Origin: Cytophagales bacterium
GTDB lineage: Bacteria > Bacteroidota > Bacteroidia > Cytophagales > Spirosomataceae
Length of the DNA: 38,474 bases
Reading direction: 5' to 3'
Assembly: GCA_013298215.1 (NCBI GenBank)
Contig: JAAFKE010000038.1
Span: forward strand, 1-38,474
Shown here: positions 23,963 to 31,276 of the stretch, piece by piece
Layout: every line of letters starts with the position of its first letter
How positions within the stretch are numbered: the stretch's first letter is position 1
Position numbers and translations under genes: made by a program
Notes under the pieces: generated by a model
Told to the model about the DNA's origin: nothing
Database searches by the model: none
What the model saw: only the letters and a program-made list of their open reading frames with translations

Positions 23963-24002
23963 TTGTTTAAAAGCCCGATTTGTAGGGGCGGATTTTAAAC
24001 AA
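23963..24002. repeat. Long hairpin TTGTTTAAAA...TTTTAAACAA
   Basis: The outer 10-bp arms are perfect inverted repeats. Inside them GCCC pairs with GGGC around a nine-base loop, and an unpaired GGA lies on the 3' side. There is no T-run after the stem, so a simple intrinsic terminator is unlikely. It may be a repeat-derived palindrome or an RNA structure after the chromate transporter. Confidence 0.5.
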
Positions 24003-24258
24003 CGGAAAAAGGATTTAATGTAAGTACTTTAAAATATTTAGCTGCTATTGTCAGGGTTGTTGTTGCCCGTGCGTGAGGTAGTTTTTGCTACTTATCTAAG
24101 TGGGGGGCATCATTTTTTTGCAATAAATCGTCCACAAAACAGTAAATTGCAATCACAAAATCTTTCATTGTAAGTCGTTTTTAGTTTGGAAACCAAAATT
24201 ACCCCACTTTGAGAGATACCACATTTTTGTACTGCGCAACTTTCAATACCTCACCTCT

Positions 24259-24299
24259 AACCAATGTAAGTAAGCGTAACTAAATAATCGCCATTGGTT
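24259..24299. promoter_or_regulatory. Inverted repeat upstream of carboxyltransferase gene
   Basis: AACCAATG and CATTGGTT form a perfect 8-bp inverted repeat separated by 25 bases, 65 bp before the ATG. Arms spaced like this could bind a dimeric regulator or form a leader hairpin; no regulator is identified. Confidence 0.3.
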
Positions 24300-24363
24300 G
24301 TTTTATAATTACTTCATTAATAAATACTTATTCAATCATTTACTCATTTAAAATTATTACTTA

Positions 24364-25926
24364 ATGCGCGTGACTGATTCTTCATCGGCGGTAAAAATTC
24401 AGATTCTTGACCAGAAAAAAGCCGAATCGCTCCTCGGTGGCGGCCAAAAACGAATCGATCAACAACACAAAAAAGGCAAACTCCACGCCCGAGAGCGGAT
24501 AGAACTGCTCCTCGACGCGGGATCTTTCGAGGAGATCGGCCAGTTTGTGATGCACCGCTGCAAAGATTTTGGGTTAGACCACGAATACTACCTCGGCGAC
24601 GGCGTGGTGACGGGCTACGGCACAGTAGAAGGGCGTTTGGTGTACGTTTTTGCCCAGGACTTCACGGTCTTTGGTGGGTCGCTCTCAGAAACGCACGCCG
24701 AAAAAATATGTAAGATCATGGACTTGGCCATGAAAAACGGTGCGCCCGTTATTGGGCTCAACGACTCGGGCGGTGCCAGGATTCAGGAGGGCGTGATGTC
24801 GTTGGCGGGCTACGCCGACATTTTCTACAAAAATACGATGGCCTCGGGCGTTGTGCCGCAGATTTCGGCCATTATGGGGCCTTGCGCGGGTGGAGCGGTG
24901 TACTCGCCGGCCATCACCGACTTTATCTTGATGGTCGAAAACACCAGTTACATGTTCGTAACGGGGCCAAACGTGGTCAAGACCGTTACCCACGAGGAGG
25001 TTACGTCGGAGGAGCTCGGCGGTGCCAGCACCCACAGCACCAAGTCTGGGGTAACGCACTTTTCTTGCGCCAATGAGTTGGAGTGCATCATGTACGTAAA
25101 AAAACTGTTGAGCTACATACCCCAAAACTGCGAAGACCAACCGCCAATGTTGCCCTACGAGGCCGCCAACGAGGCGCGCCCGTTGCTCAACAACATTATT
25201 CCCGAAAACCCCAACCAACCCTACGATATGCGCGAGGTGATTGAGCAACTGGTTGATGGGGGCGTTTTTTTTGAAGTACACAAAAATTTTGCCGAAAATA
25301 TCCTCGTCGGTTTTGGGCGCATTGCGGGTAGGAGCGTAGGTATTGTGGCCAACCAACCCGCTGTTTTGGCGGGGGTTTTAGACATAAATGCCAGCACGAA
25401 AGGCGCGCGGTTTGTGCGCTTCTGCGACTGCTTTAATATTCCGCTGCTGGTGCTGGAAGACGTACCAGGTTTTTTGCCAGGCACAGACCAAGAGTGGAAC
25501 GGGATTATTACAAACGGCGCAAAACTCCTGTACGCTTTCTGCGAAGCCACCGTGCCGCGTATTACCGTCATTACGCGCAAAGCCTACGGCGGTGCCTACG
25601 ACGTGATGAACTCCAAGCACATTGGGGCCGACATGAACTACGCCTGGCCAACCGCCGAGATTGCCGTGATGGGAGCGGGCGGTGCGTCGGAGATTATCTT
25701 TAAAAAGGAAATTGCCGAGGCGCAAGACCCCGCCGCCAAGTTGCAGGAAAAGGTGCAAGAATACACCCAAAAGTTTGCCACACCCTACCGCGCCGCCCAC
25801 CGTGGCTACATCGACGCGGTGATTTATCCCGAGCAAACCCGCGAAAAACTAATCCGTGCCTACAAAATGCTGGAAAACAAAGTAGTGAACTTGCCCCGAA
25901 AAAAGCACGGAAATATTCCTCTGTAA
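24364..25926 (+). CDS. Acyl-CoA carboxylase carboxyltransferase subunit (propionyl-CoA carboxylase β / methylmalonyl-CoA decarboxylase α type)
   Basis: A 520-residue biotin-dependent carboxyltransferase. The N-terminal half has [38 protein letters not shown], the oxyanion loop [12 protein letters not shown] and [16 protein letters not shown]. The C-terminal half has [40 protein letters not shown] and [19 protein letters not shown]. It transfers CO2 from carboxybiotin to an acyl-CoA, most likely propionyl-CoA, or the reverse reaction in methylmalonyl-CoA decarboxylation. No biotin carboxyl carrier or biotin carboxylase gene is adjacent, so the complex is assembled from dispersed genes. Confidence 0.94.
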   Translation: MRVTDSSSAVKIQILDQKKAESLLGGGQKRIDQQHKKGKLHARERIELLLDAGSFEEIGQFVMHRCKDFGLDHEYYLGDGVVTGYGTVEGRLVYVFAQDFTVFGGSLSETHAEKICKIMDLAMKNGAPVIGLNDSGGARIQEGVMSLAGYADIFYKNTMASGVVPQISAIMGPCAGGAVYSPAITDFILMVENTSYMFVTGPNVVKTVTHEEVTSEELGGASTHSTKSGVTHFSCANELECIMYVKKLLSYIPQNCEDQPPMLPYEAANEARPLLNNIIPENPNQPYDMREVIEQLVDGGVFFEVHKNFAENILVGFGRIAGRSVGIVANQPAVLAGVLDINASTKGARFVRFCDCFNIPLLVLEDVPGFLPGTDQEWNGIITNGAKLLYAFCEATVPRITVITRKAYGGAYDVMNSKHIGADMNYAWPTAEIAVMGAGGASEIIFKKEIAEAQDPAAKLQEKVQEYTQKFATPYRAAHRGYIDAVIYPEQTREKLIRAYKMLENKVVNLPRKKHGNIPL

Positions 25927-26401
25927 AAGACCTCGGGGTGGGCAAGCGGCGGGCTTATCGTTAGCTATACATCGGCGCTGCAAATGAAACAAAACGATTG
26001 GGCTTCTGACCTCGACCTGTGCTAAGAGTTTGTTTTGGAATTATAACTTATTGATAATGAATAAATTGCAACTTTTCTATTAATTTCAAACCTCTGACAA
26101 TCTGATAAATGCAAAATATTTTCTGGTAGCGTATTTCTACTTAATTCTGAGAGCGAAAAAAATAAATATTTACAAAGAAAATATGTTAAAAATCTGATTA
26201 TCAGCAGTTTAAAAATCCAAAACAAACTCTAAGACGCGGAAGTGGAGTAAAGTTTCCAACGGTGTGTTGAAAATGGGTCTGTGGGCGGTGAGTAGCGTTA
26301 GAAATGCGATTCTTTGTGAAAACTGCTGTAGACCCAGAGTTGCCCATATCATTTTATAATACCCTGTAACTGCATACCTTACTTGCGTATGTTTGAGGTA
26401 G
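25927..26401. other. 475-bp non-coding region containing a second inverted-repeat element
   Basis: No credible gene. The central part (26026-26229) is an AT-rich inverted-repeat element; the flanks carry no recognisable motif. A 67-codon open frame on the minus strand coincides with the element, has no family resemblance and is not called. Confidence 0.5.
26026..26229. mobile_element. Second MITE-like or decayed IS element (TAA target duplication)
   Basis: GAGTTTGTTTTGGA (26026-26039) and TCCAAAACAAACTC (26216-26229) are perfect 14-bp inverted repeats. Similarity continues imperfectly inwards, with a matching TGATAAT block ~15-20 bases further in on both arms. TAA flanks both ends (26023-26025 and 26230-26232), a possible 3-bp target duplication of the TNA kind made by some IS5-family elements. 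At 204 bp without a transposase it is most likely a MITE or an IS remnant. Confidence 0.6.
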
Positions 26402-27667
26402 TTATTTCTCCTCGACCGAATCGTTTTTGCTTTTGGTCGTTGTTGGTTTTAGTATAGATAGAGACTTGTCTCTGAGTCCTGGTACTATGTCCAATGCACT
26501 TTTAAATTGAGGTGAAGTAAATAGTTCATGCCAAGGACTTCCATGATGTTCTGTTTCCATAAGTCTTAAAGGCGCTTCTTCAAGTCGTGTCAATGCTGAC
26601 GTAAATAAACGAATTTCTAAGCCTTCGTCAATTCTTGCGGCTTCTTTTCTATAACCTTCGTATGCCTTTGCTACAGATGCTTTAAAGGCATAGTCTTCTG
26701 AAAGCTTAAATCGTTGGCTTATTTGTTTTGTTGCTATCCAAGCAAACCAAACAGGGGCACCTAAACTTAGAATTGAAAGGAAAATTTGAATCCAAACATA
26801 TCCAACTTGCGTCTTAGTACTCATTGCAATATTTAAAACTTCAAATCTATGAGAACCAATGCAAATACCAACACCTAACGCTAAAAAAAGTCCGAAGACC
26901 CAAAACCACATTGAAGTTGAAAGCCTTTCTGCTCTTTGGTCAAAAGCACCTGCCAAACCTTTCGTTGTTGTAATTTTGTATGCTTCTTCACATTGTGCAA
27001 CTAATTTATCTGCTTCGTCTTTTTTGGTATGAATTTTTTGTGAAGTTGTTTCGATTGATTTATAGTAAGTGTCAATTTTGCCAAACAATTCTGCACTATC
27101 AGTAAAAAATTTATTAACCTTCTGTCTCGCTTCTTTTAGACTTTCTAAGTCAGTTGGTAAAGTTTCTGCTGCTTCTGTTGCGTTTTTTATCAGAGCAATT
27201 TGAACAAGCAATTCTTCTTTTTTTGGTATAAGCTCGTTTAACTGTGACTGTATTGAACGAAGTTGTCTATTTAAAGGGCCTGGCAGAGCTTTATTATCTT
27301 GCAAGATTTGCCATCCAAATAACGGTTCAACTGTATTTGTTATCCATTGAATTAGGAAAAAATAATTTGGTATTGACTGGTGTCCGTTTCCATTAAAAAG
27401 GTGCGGTAAAGTTGAAACCATAAATGATTTTATTCTTACTGGAATAATTTCAAGTTGTTCTCCAATGTGCTCATCAATTTCTTGAATCTCGTTCTCTTTT
27501 AATCTTGCAGAAATATTTTTAGCAAGGTTAGCCAAGTCAGTTCCTGAGAGTGGCGGATAGTTCCAGCTATTTATTTCGTTAAATGATCCGTTTTCGGTAG
27601 ATGCTTTTAAAATTCCTTTTTCTAAGCTGTTTAGTGCTTCTATGACTGAGTCTATCGCTTTATTCAT
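26402..27667 (-). CDS. Membrane-anchored coiled-coil protein of unknown function
   Basis: A 421-residue protein, visibly AT-richer than the core genes. Residues ~1-125 are a soluble helical domain with no recognised family. Residues ~130-245 are heptad-rich (LNRQLRSIQSQLNELIPKKE) and probably coiled coil. Two membrane helices follow (MWFWVFGLFLALGVGICIG and WIQIFLSILSLGAPVWFAWI) with a short loop. The cytoplasmic C-terminal part has LSEDYAFKASVAKAYEGYRK and a charged tail. It is flanked by a MITE-like element and a toxin-antitoxin insertion, so it probably belongs to an accessory patch. A defence or stress-signalling role is conceivable but unsupported by any catalytic motif. A -7-like TATATTTG is on the minus strand at 27718-27725. 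Confidence 0.7.
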   Translation of the reverse strand: MNKAIDSVIEALNSLEKGILKASTENGSFNEINSWNYPPLSGTDLANLAKNISARLKENEIQEIDEHIGEQLEIIPVRIKSFMVSTLPHLFNGNGHQSIPNYFFLIQWITNTVEPLFGWQILQDNKALPGPLNRQLRSIQSQLNELIPKKEELLVQIALIKNATEAAETLPTDLESLKEARQKVNKFFTDSAELFGKIDTYYKSIETTSQKIHTKKDEADKLVAQCEEAYKITTTKGLAGAFDQRAERLSTSMWFWVFGLFLALGVGICIGSHRFEVLNIAMSTKTQVGYVWIQIFLSILSLGAPVWFAWIATKQISQRFKLSEDYAFKASVAKAYEGYRKEAARIDEGLEIRLFTSALTRLEEAPLRLMETEHHGSPWHELFTSPQFKSALDIVPGLRDKSLSILKPTTTKSKNDSVEEK

Positions 27668-27878
27668 ATTTCTTGTCTTTTAGTTTTTGAGGTTATTATA
27701 TAGTTGCCTCAACATGTCAAATATACGAAATTTTTGCAATACTTCCCACATTTTCTCAGCACTATTCATGTATTTTACTACATGATTCCTATCACGGTGT
27801 TACTACTTTTAATTCTAAACTAAAATCTATATTTTGAGATTTCAAACAGAAAGAAATAGCTACCCCAAAATCAACCCA

Positions 27879-28025
27879 CCAACAACCAACTTCAAAACCT
27901 ACCCTGCAAGGTCAGATAAAAGCCGCGCCCGTCCGACGGAATAATGCCTGGCCCAGGGTAGGCTTCGGCGCGGCGGGTAAAATAGCGTGCGTCGAGTGCA
28001 TTGTTGATACTGAGCTCGGTGGTTA
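27879..28025. repeat. 147-bp direct repeat, copy 1
   Basis: It matches 28780-28926 at 144 of 147 positions with a constant offset of 901 bases. Two mismatches lie in the non-coding outer part. One (27922 versus 28823) lies in the coding part and is synonymous. Similarity ends abruptly at 28025, where TTA is followed by different sequence. Confidence 0.95.
27892..28025 (-). pseudogene. Orphan 3' fragment of the FecA-like TonB receptor gene
   Basis: The minus-strand translation reads TTELSINNALDARYFTRRAE and continues to LTLQGRF and a stop. It is the same as the last ~44 residues of the intact receptor at 28793-31222, with one synonymous change (GGC for GGG). There is no upstream part of the gene, so this is a leftover or duplicated 3' end. 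The intervening 754 bp carry a toxin-antitoxin module, which suggests an insertion or duplication event. Confidence 0.9.
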
Positions 28026-28240
28026 CAGTTTATTTATCAGCAAATAGTCTGGTTTGTAGATATATTTTGAACTTTAACGTATTTTTGTCGAGTAGTCGTG
28101 GGCATTGTAAACGGGAACAGCAGCTGACTTACGGCAGCTTTGAATCTTGTTCGACACGCCGCCAGAAATGTACTAATGCCGTGCCCACAAACGAGCAGTT
28201 TTAAGTTTTTTTCAACAAAATGTAACCCTCATTCGGTAAC

Positions 28241-28462
28241 ATGGAAGCTATAAATATTACCGCTTACACAAGCGATGCGTCGCAAATTGAAGCCATCAAA
28301 GCTGTTTTGAAAGCTTTTAAAATACAATTTGAAGTAACGAAAGATACACCCTACAACCCTGATTTTGTGGAGAAGGTGCGTAAAAGTCGACAAGAGTATA
28401 AAGAGGGCAATTTTGTAACGATTGAAAAAGAAAACTTCAAAGAATTTTTAGGTATAGAATGA
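28241..28462 (+). CDS. Antitoxin (DUF2683-like) of a YoeB-type TA module
   Basis: A 73-residue protein placed just before the toxin, with an ATGA overlap. The N-terminal half (INITAYTSDASQIEAIKAVL) resembles short antitoxins of Bacteroidota that pair with YoeB/RelE toxins. The C-terminal half (VRKSRQEYKEGNFVTIEKEN) is charged and likely wraps the toxin. It would neutralise the toxin and possibly repress the operon. A -7-like TATTTTTG at 28080-28087 would leave a long leader. The module lies between two copies of a receptor gene end and is AT-richer than the receptor, consistent with acquisition. Confidence 0.75.
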   Translation: MEAINITAYTSDASQIEAIKAVLKAFKIQFEVTKDTPYNPDFVEKVRKSRQEYKEGNFVTIEKENFKEFLGIE

Positions 28463-28728
28463 GTTACCGCATAGTTTTCACCAAACAAGCTCAAAATGAT
28501 ATTGATTTTCATAAAAAGTCTGGTAACAGAGCGGTTCTTAAAAAAATAAACACGTTTCTGGAAGAACTTGTCCAGCATCCATTTGCTGGTACTGGCAAAC
28601 CAGAATTGCTCAAATATAATTTGGTAGGCTTATGGTCTCGAAGAATTAATCATGAGCATAGGCTTGTTTATGAGGTGATTGAAAATACTATCGTTATTAT
28701 TATCACCGCAAAAGGGCATTACGAGTAA
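28459..28728 (+). CDS. YoeB/Txe-family mRNA interferase toxin
   Basis: An 89-residue RelE-superfamily toxin. The diagnostic C-terminal region reads LVGLWSRRINHEHRLVYEVI, then ITAKGHYE. The core WSRRI-x2-EHRLVY and the terminal HY pair are the catalytic signature of ribosome-dependent YoeB/Txe endoribonucleases. It overlaps the antitoxin by four bases. The length matches the family (~85-90) and no damage is seen, so the toxin is probably functional. Confidence 0.92.
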   Translation: MSYRIVFTKQAQNDIDFHKKSGNRAVLKKINTFLEELVQHPFAGTGKPELLKYNLVGLWSRRINHEHRLVYEVIENTIVIIITAKGHYE

Positions 28729-28779
28729 AACCCACTCGCCCCAACTTTTCACTTACCCCGCACAAATACCACAACCGCC

Positions 28780-28926
28780 CCAACAAAAAACTTCAAAACC
28801 TACCCTGCAAGGTCAGATAAAACCCGCGCCCGTCCGACGGAATAATGCCTGGCCCAGGGTAGGCTTCGGCGCGGCGGGTAAAATAGCGTGCGTCGAGTGC
28901 ATTGTTGATACTGAGCTCGGTGGTTA
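28780..28926. repeat. 147-bp direct repeat, copy 2
   Basis: Second copy of the repeat at 27879-28025. It covers the last ~44 codons of the intact receptor gene plus 13 bases downstream of its stop. Confidence 0.95.
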
Positions 28927-31222
28927 GAAATTTCCAGTTGTACGATGCCGAAAAATCGACTACTTGGTAGGCTAATATCAAGCCCTCAACGGCGGTGGAG
29001 GTGCGGCGGGCGTTGGTGGCATCGGAAAAATGCTGCGCCGTGTACGAAAACTGCAGCGACGTACCAAAACCCGCCTTGCGGTAGTTTAGCCCCGTCCTCA
29101 CCATCACGGGCGGCACCATTTCCACGCGCTTGTTTCTGATCGAGTTGTCTTCGGTGTTGATGTAGCGCGCGTCGATGAGCGAGCCGTTTACGAACAGGTT
29201 AAGCTGCGCCTTGCGGGCAGCGGGCAGCAGGTTCACTTCGCCGAAGGCTTCGATGCCGACGTTCCGTGCGTCGGAAATGTTGGTGCGGAGGCGGTAATCT
29301 AAAAACAGCGGCGGTTGGTCGGCTTTTAGGAGCTGGCCGATGCGCCCATTGTACTTGACCATAAACAAGGTTACGTCAAAAATAAACCGCCCCGAGGCGT
29401 TGCCGCGCAAGCCCAAGTCGGTGGTGTAGCCACGCTCGTCTTGGATGTTGGGATCTACGGCAAAGTTGGGGTTCACGACCCTCAAATCGGTAAAATTAAT
29501 GGCGCGGTAGTTTTGGGAGATATTCCCGTAGAGCTCGAGCCGTTCGGTGGGTTTATAGCTCAGGCCCAAGCCCGCAATCAGAAACGAACGGCTGCGTTGT
29601 TGGTTGTCGATCAGCTTGTTATCTACAATTACATTGCCCGCAAAATCAATCACGCGTTGCTTGTAGTAGCCCTCCGAAATAGTGCGGATGTGCTCGTAGC
29701 GAAGCCCAGGCGTGAGGCTGATTTTTTTGCCGACGTAAAAGATATTTTCCACAAAAACGGATTCGTTTTGGTTCGGAAAAACAAAGTCGGAGTTTTCTAA
29801 ATTGGCTGGATTCAAAAACCTAAAATCGGCATCGCTGCCCCTGCTTCCGTCCCCCTGGCTGGCCGTAGATGTGCCCCGATAAAAACGAACGCCTGCCAAG
29901 ATTACCTGGTTTTGCCCGCCCATTTGGTAGCGGTGCAAAAGCCGCGTTTCGCTGCCAAAGTTTTTAAATTGCCCGTTAATGAGGGTGCGGTTGCCGCCAA
30001 GATCGGCCACGTTGATGCGCTCCAAATTGCCCAACGACTGGCGGTCGGCCAGGAGGCCAAAGTTTCTGACGTTGAGCTGCGTGCGGGTACTAAACTGATA
30101 ATCGGCCGAGAGCGCAAACAAGTTCCAGCCGATGCCAAACCAATTTCTGGCCCGCAGCGACTGCCGCGCGTTTTGGGCAAAGGCCGCATCTGTGAGGCCG
30201 CCCGCTTGTTTGGCCAGGTAGTTTAAGTGGGTAAATTCGGCGGTGAAACTCAGTTTTGGGGTGGCTTTGAGCGCGGCCGACGCAAAGACTGTGTTGGCCG
30301 TAAAAGCCGAGTTGGGCCGCCAACCATTGCCTTGTTTGCGCTGATAAAAAGCGTAATAATTGACCTTGCCCACCGTGCCGCCCACGCTGTTGAAAGACCC
30401 CAAAAAGCCCCACGAGCCCACAGTTTGCCGCGTGGTAAGTTCGATTTTCTTGTTGCTCGGGCCGCGTTTAAATTTAAAATTCAACATTCCGCCAAACTGT
30501 GTGCCGTACTGCAACGAGGCCGCACCGCGCACCACCTCAATGCGTTCGAGGGCTTCGGCGGGGGGCGTGTAGTAGCTTTCGGGGTAGCCGAGGGCATCGG
30601 CCGAAATGTCGTAGCCGTTTTGGCGGGTATTAAAATTGGCCGTGCGGTTGGGCGACAACCCGCGCCCGCCAATGCCCAATTGCAGCCCCACGCCGTCCGA
30701 CTCCCAGATGTTTAGCCCCGTAATGCGGGCATAAATTTGGCGGGGATTGTTGGTGGATAAATTGGCCGTAATGTCCTTTAAAACAATAACTTCGGTCTTT
30801 TTTGCCTCGTAAATGCCCATTCCCTCAACGGCGCGTAATTGCCTGATTCCGAAGCTGCGTTCGCGCTCGGCTTGGATGGTGACCTCGTCCAAATCTTTGG
30901 CCAAATCTTGGAGCACAAAAACAATTTCGCTCCCCAGCGTTGCGGAAGTAACCGTCTGTTTGGCGGTTTCTTTCCCCTCGGCAAATGCCAGTAGAACGCA
31001 GGTATTATTGGGCGTTTTTTTTATCAGAAACCGTCCCTCGGTATCGGTCACAACACTAATTTGGGTATTTTCTATCCCAACGGTTGCCCCCAAAATAGGC
31101 CGTTTTTGAACATCCAACACGCGCCCAGATATGGTTTGCCCATCAGCGGTGGCGGCAAACAAAAAGAAAAAAAACAGGGAGTATAGCTCGTTGCGGTATC
31201 TTGCGATTGGGTTGTGGTTCAC
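28793..31222 (-). CDS. FecA-like TonB-dependent siderophore/iron receptor
   Basis: An 809-residue outer-membrane receptor. It starts with GTG (31220-31222) because no ATG lies before or within the signal peptide (LYSLFFFFLFAATADGQ). A carboxypeptidase-regulatory domain (~30-110) precedes a plug with VIVLKDITANLSTNNPRQIY, LGIGGRGLSPNRTANFNTRQ and ALERIEVVRGAASLQYGTQF. The barrel ends in YLTLQGRF with a terminal Phe. The plug resembles ferric dicitrate (FecA) receptors. It is the last gene of a minus-strand operon with DUF4856-like and imelysin-HTTM genes, a set linked with iron uptake in Bacteroidota. Its last ~44 codons are duplicated beyond an inserted toxin-antitoxin module, leaving the gene intact. 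Confidence 0.93.
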   Translation of the reverse strand: MNHNPIARYRNELYSLFFFFLFAATADGQTISGRVLDVQKRPILGATVGIENTQISVVTDTEGRFLIKKTPNNTCVLLAFAEGKETAKQTVTSATLGSEIVFVLQDLAKDLDEVTIQAERERSFGIRQLRAVEGMGIYEAKKTEVIVLKDITANLSTNNPRQIYARITGLNIWESDGVGLQLGIGGRGLSPNRTANFNTRQNGYDISADALGYPESYYTPPAEALERIEVVRGAASLQYGTQFGGMLNFKFKRGPSNKKIELTTRQTVGSWGFLGSFNSVGGTVGKVNYYAFYQRKQGNGWRPNSAFTANTVFASAALKATPKLSFTAEFTHLNYLAKQAGGLTDAAFAQNARQSLRARNWFGIGWNLFALSADYQFSTRTQLNVRNFGLLADRQSLGNLERINVADLGGNRTLINGQFKNFGSETRLLHRYQMGGQNQVILAGVRFYRGTSTASQGDGSRGSDADFRFLNPANLENSDFVFPNQNESVFVENIFYVGKKISLTPGLRYEHIRTISEGYYKQRVIDFAGNVIVDNKLIDNQQRSRSFLIAGLGLSYKPTERLELYGNISQNYRAINFTDLRVVNPNFAVDPNIQDERGYTTDLGLRGNASGRFIFDVTLFMVKYNGRIGQLLKADQPPLFLDYRLRTNISDARNVGIEAFGEVNLLPAARKAQLNLFVNGSLIDARYINTEDNSIRNKRVEMVPPVMVRTGLNYRKAGFGTSLQFSYTAQHFSDATNARRTSTAVEGLILAYQVVDFSASYNWKFLTTELSINNALDARYFTRRAEAYPGPGIIPSDGRGFYLTLQGRF

Positions 31223-31276
31223 TTCGTGGGCAATTTTTTAAACAATACGTAAATGTGGCAAGATGGGCTCAAAGTG

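Larger units (their letters stand above)
23866..24363. other. 498-bp non-coding region with two inverted repeats
   Basis: No credible gene. The first structure is TTGTTTAAAAGCCC (23963-23976) paired with GGGC plus TTTTAAACAA (23993-24002), a 14-bp stem with a three-base bulge. The second is AACCAATG (24259-24266) with CATTGGTT (24292-24299), a perfect 8-bp inverted repeat ~65 bp before the carboxyltransferase start. The remainder is AT-rich without a recognisable promoter, tRNA or riboswitch. Confidence 0.5.
27668..28240. other. Intergenic stretch with duplicated receptor 3' end and TA leader
   Basis: It contains a -7-like element (minus strand, 27718-27725) for the membrane protein. It also holds a 147-bp near-identical copy of the end of the downstream receptor gene (27879-28025) and a ~215-bp AT-rich leader before the antitoxin. 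In that leader TATTTTTG (28080-28087) fits a plus-strand -7 element, and GTGGGCA...GTGCCCAC segments form an imperfect inverted repeat (~28097-28192). Confidence 0.55.

Noticed and set aside
26022-26225. Minus-strand open frame of 67 codons
   Set aside because: It coincides with the inverted-repeat element, is very AT-rich, and resembles no transposase or other family.
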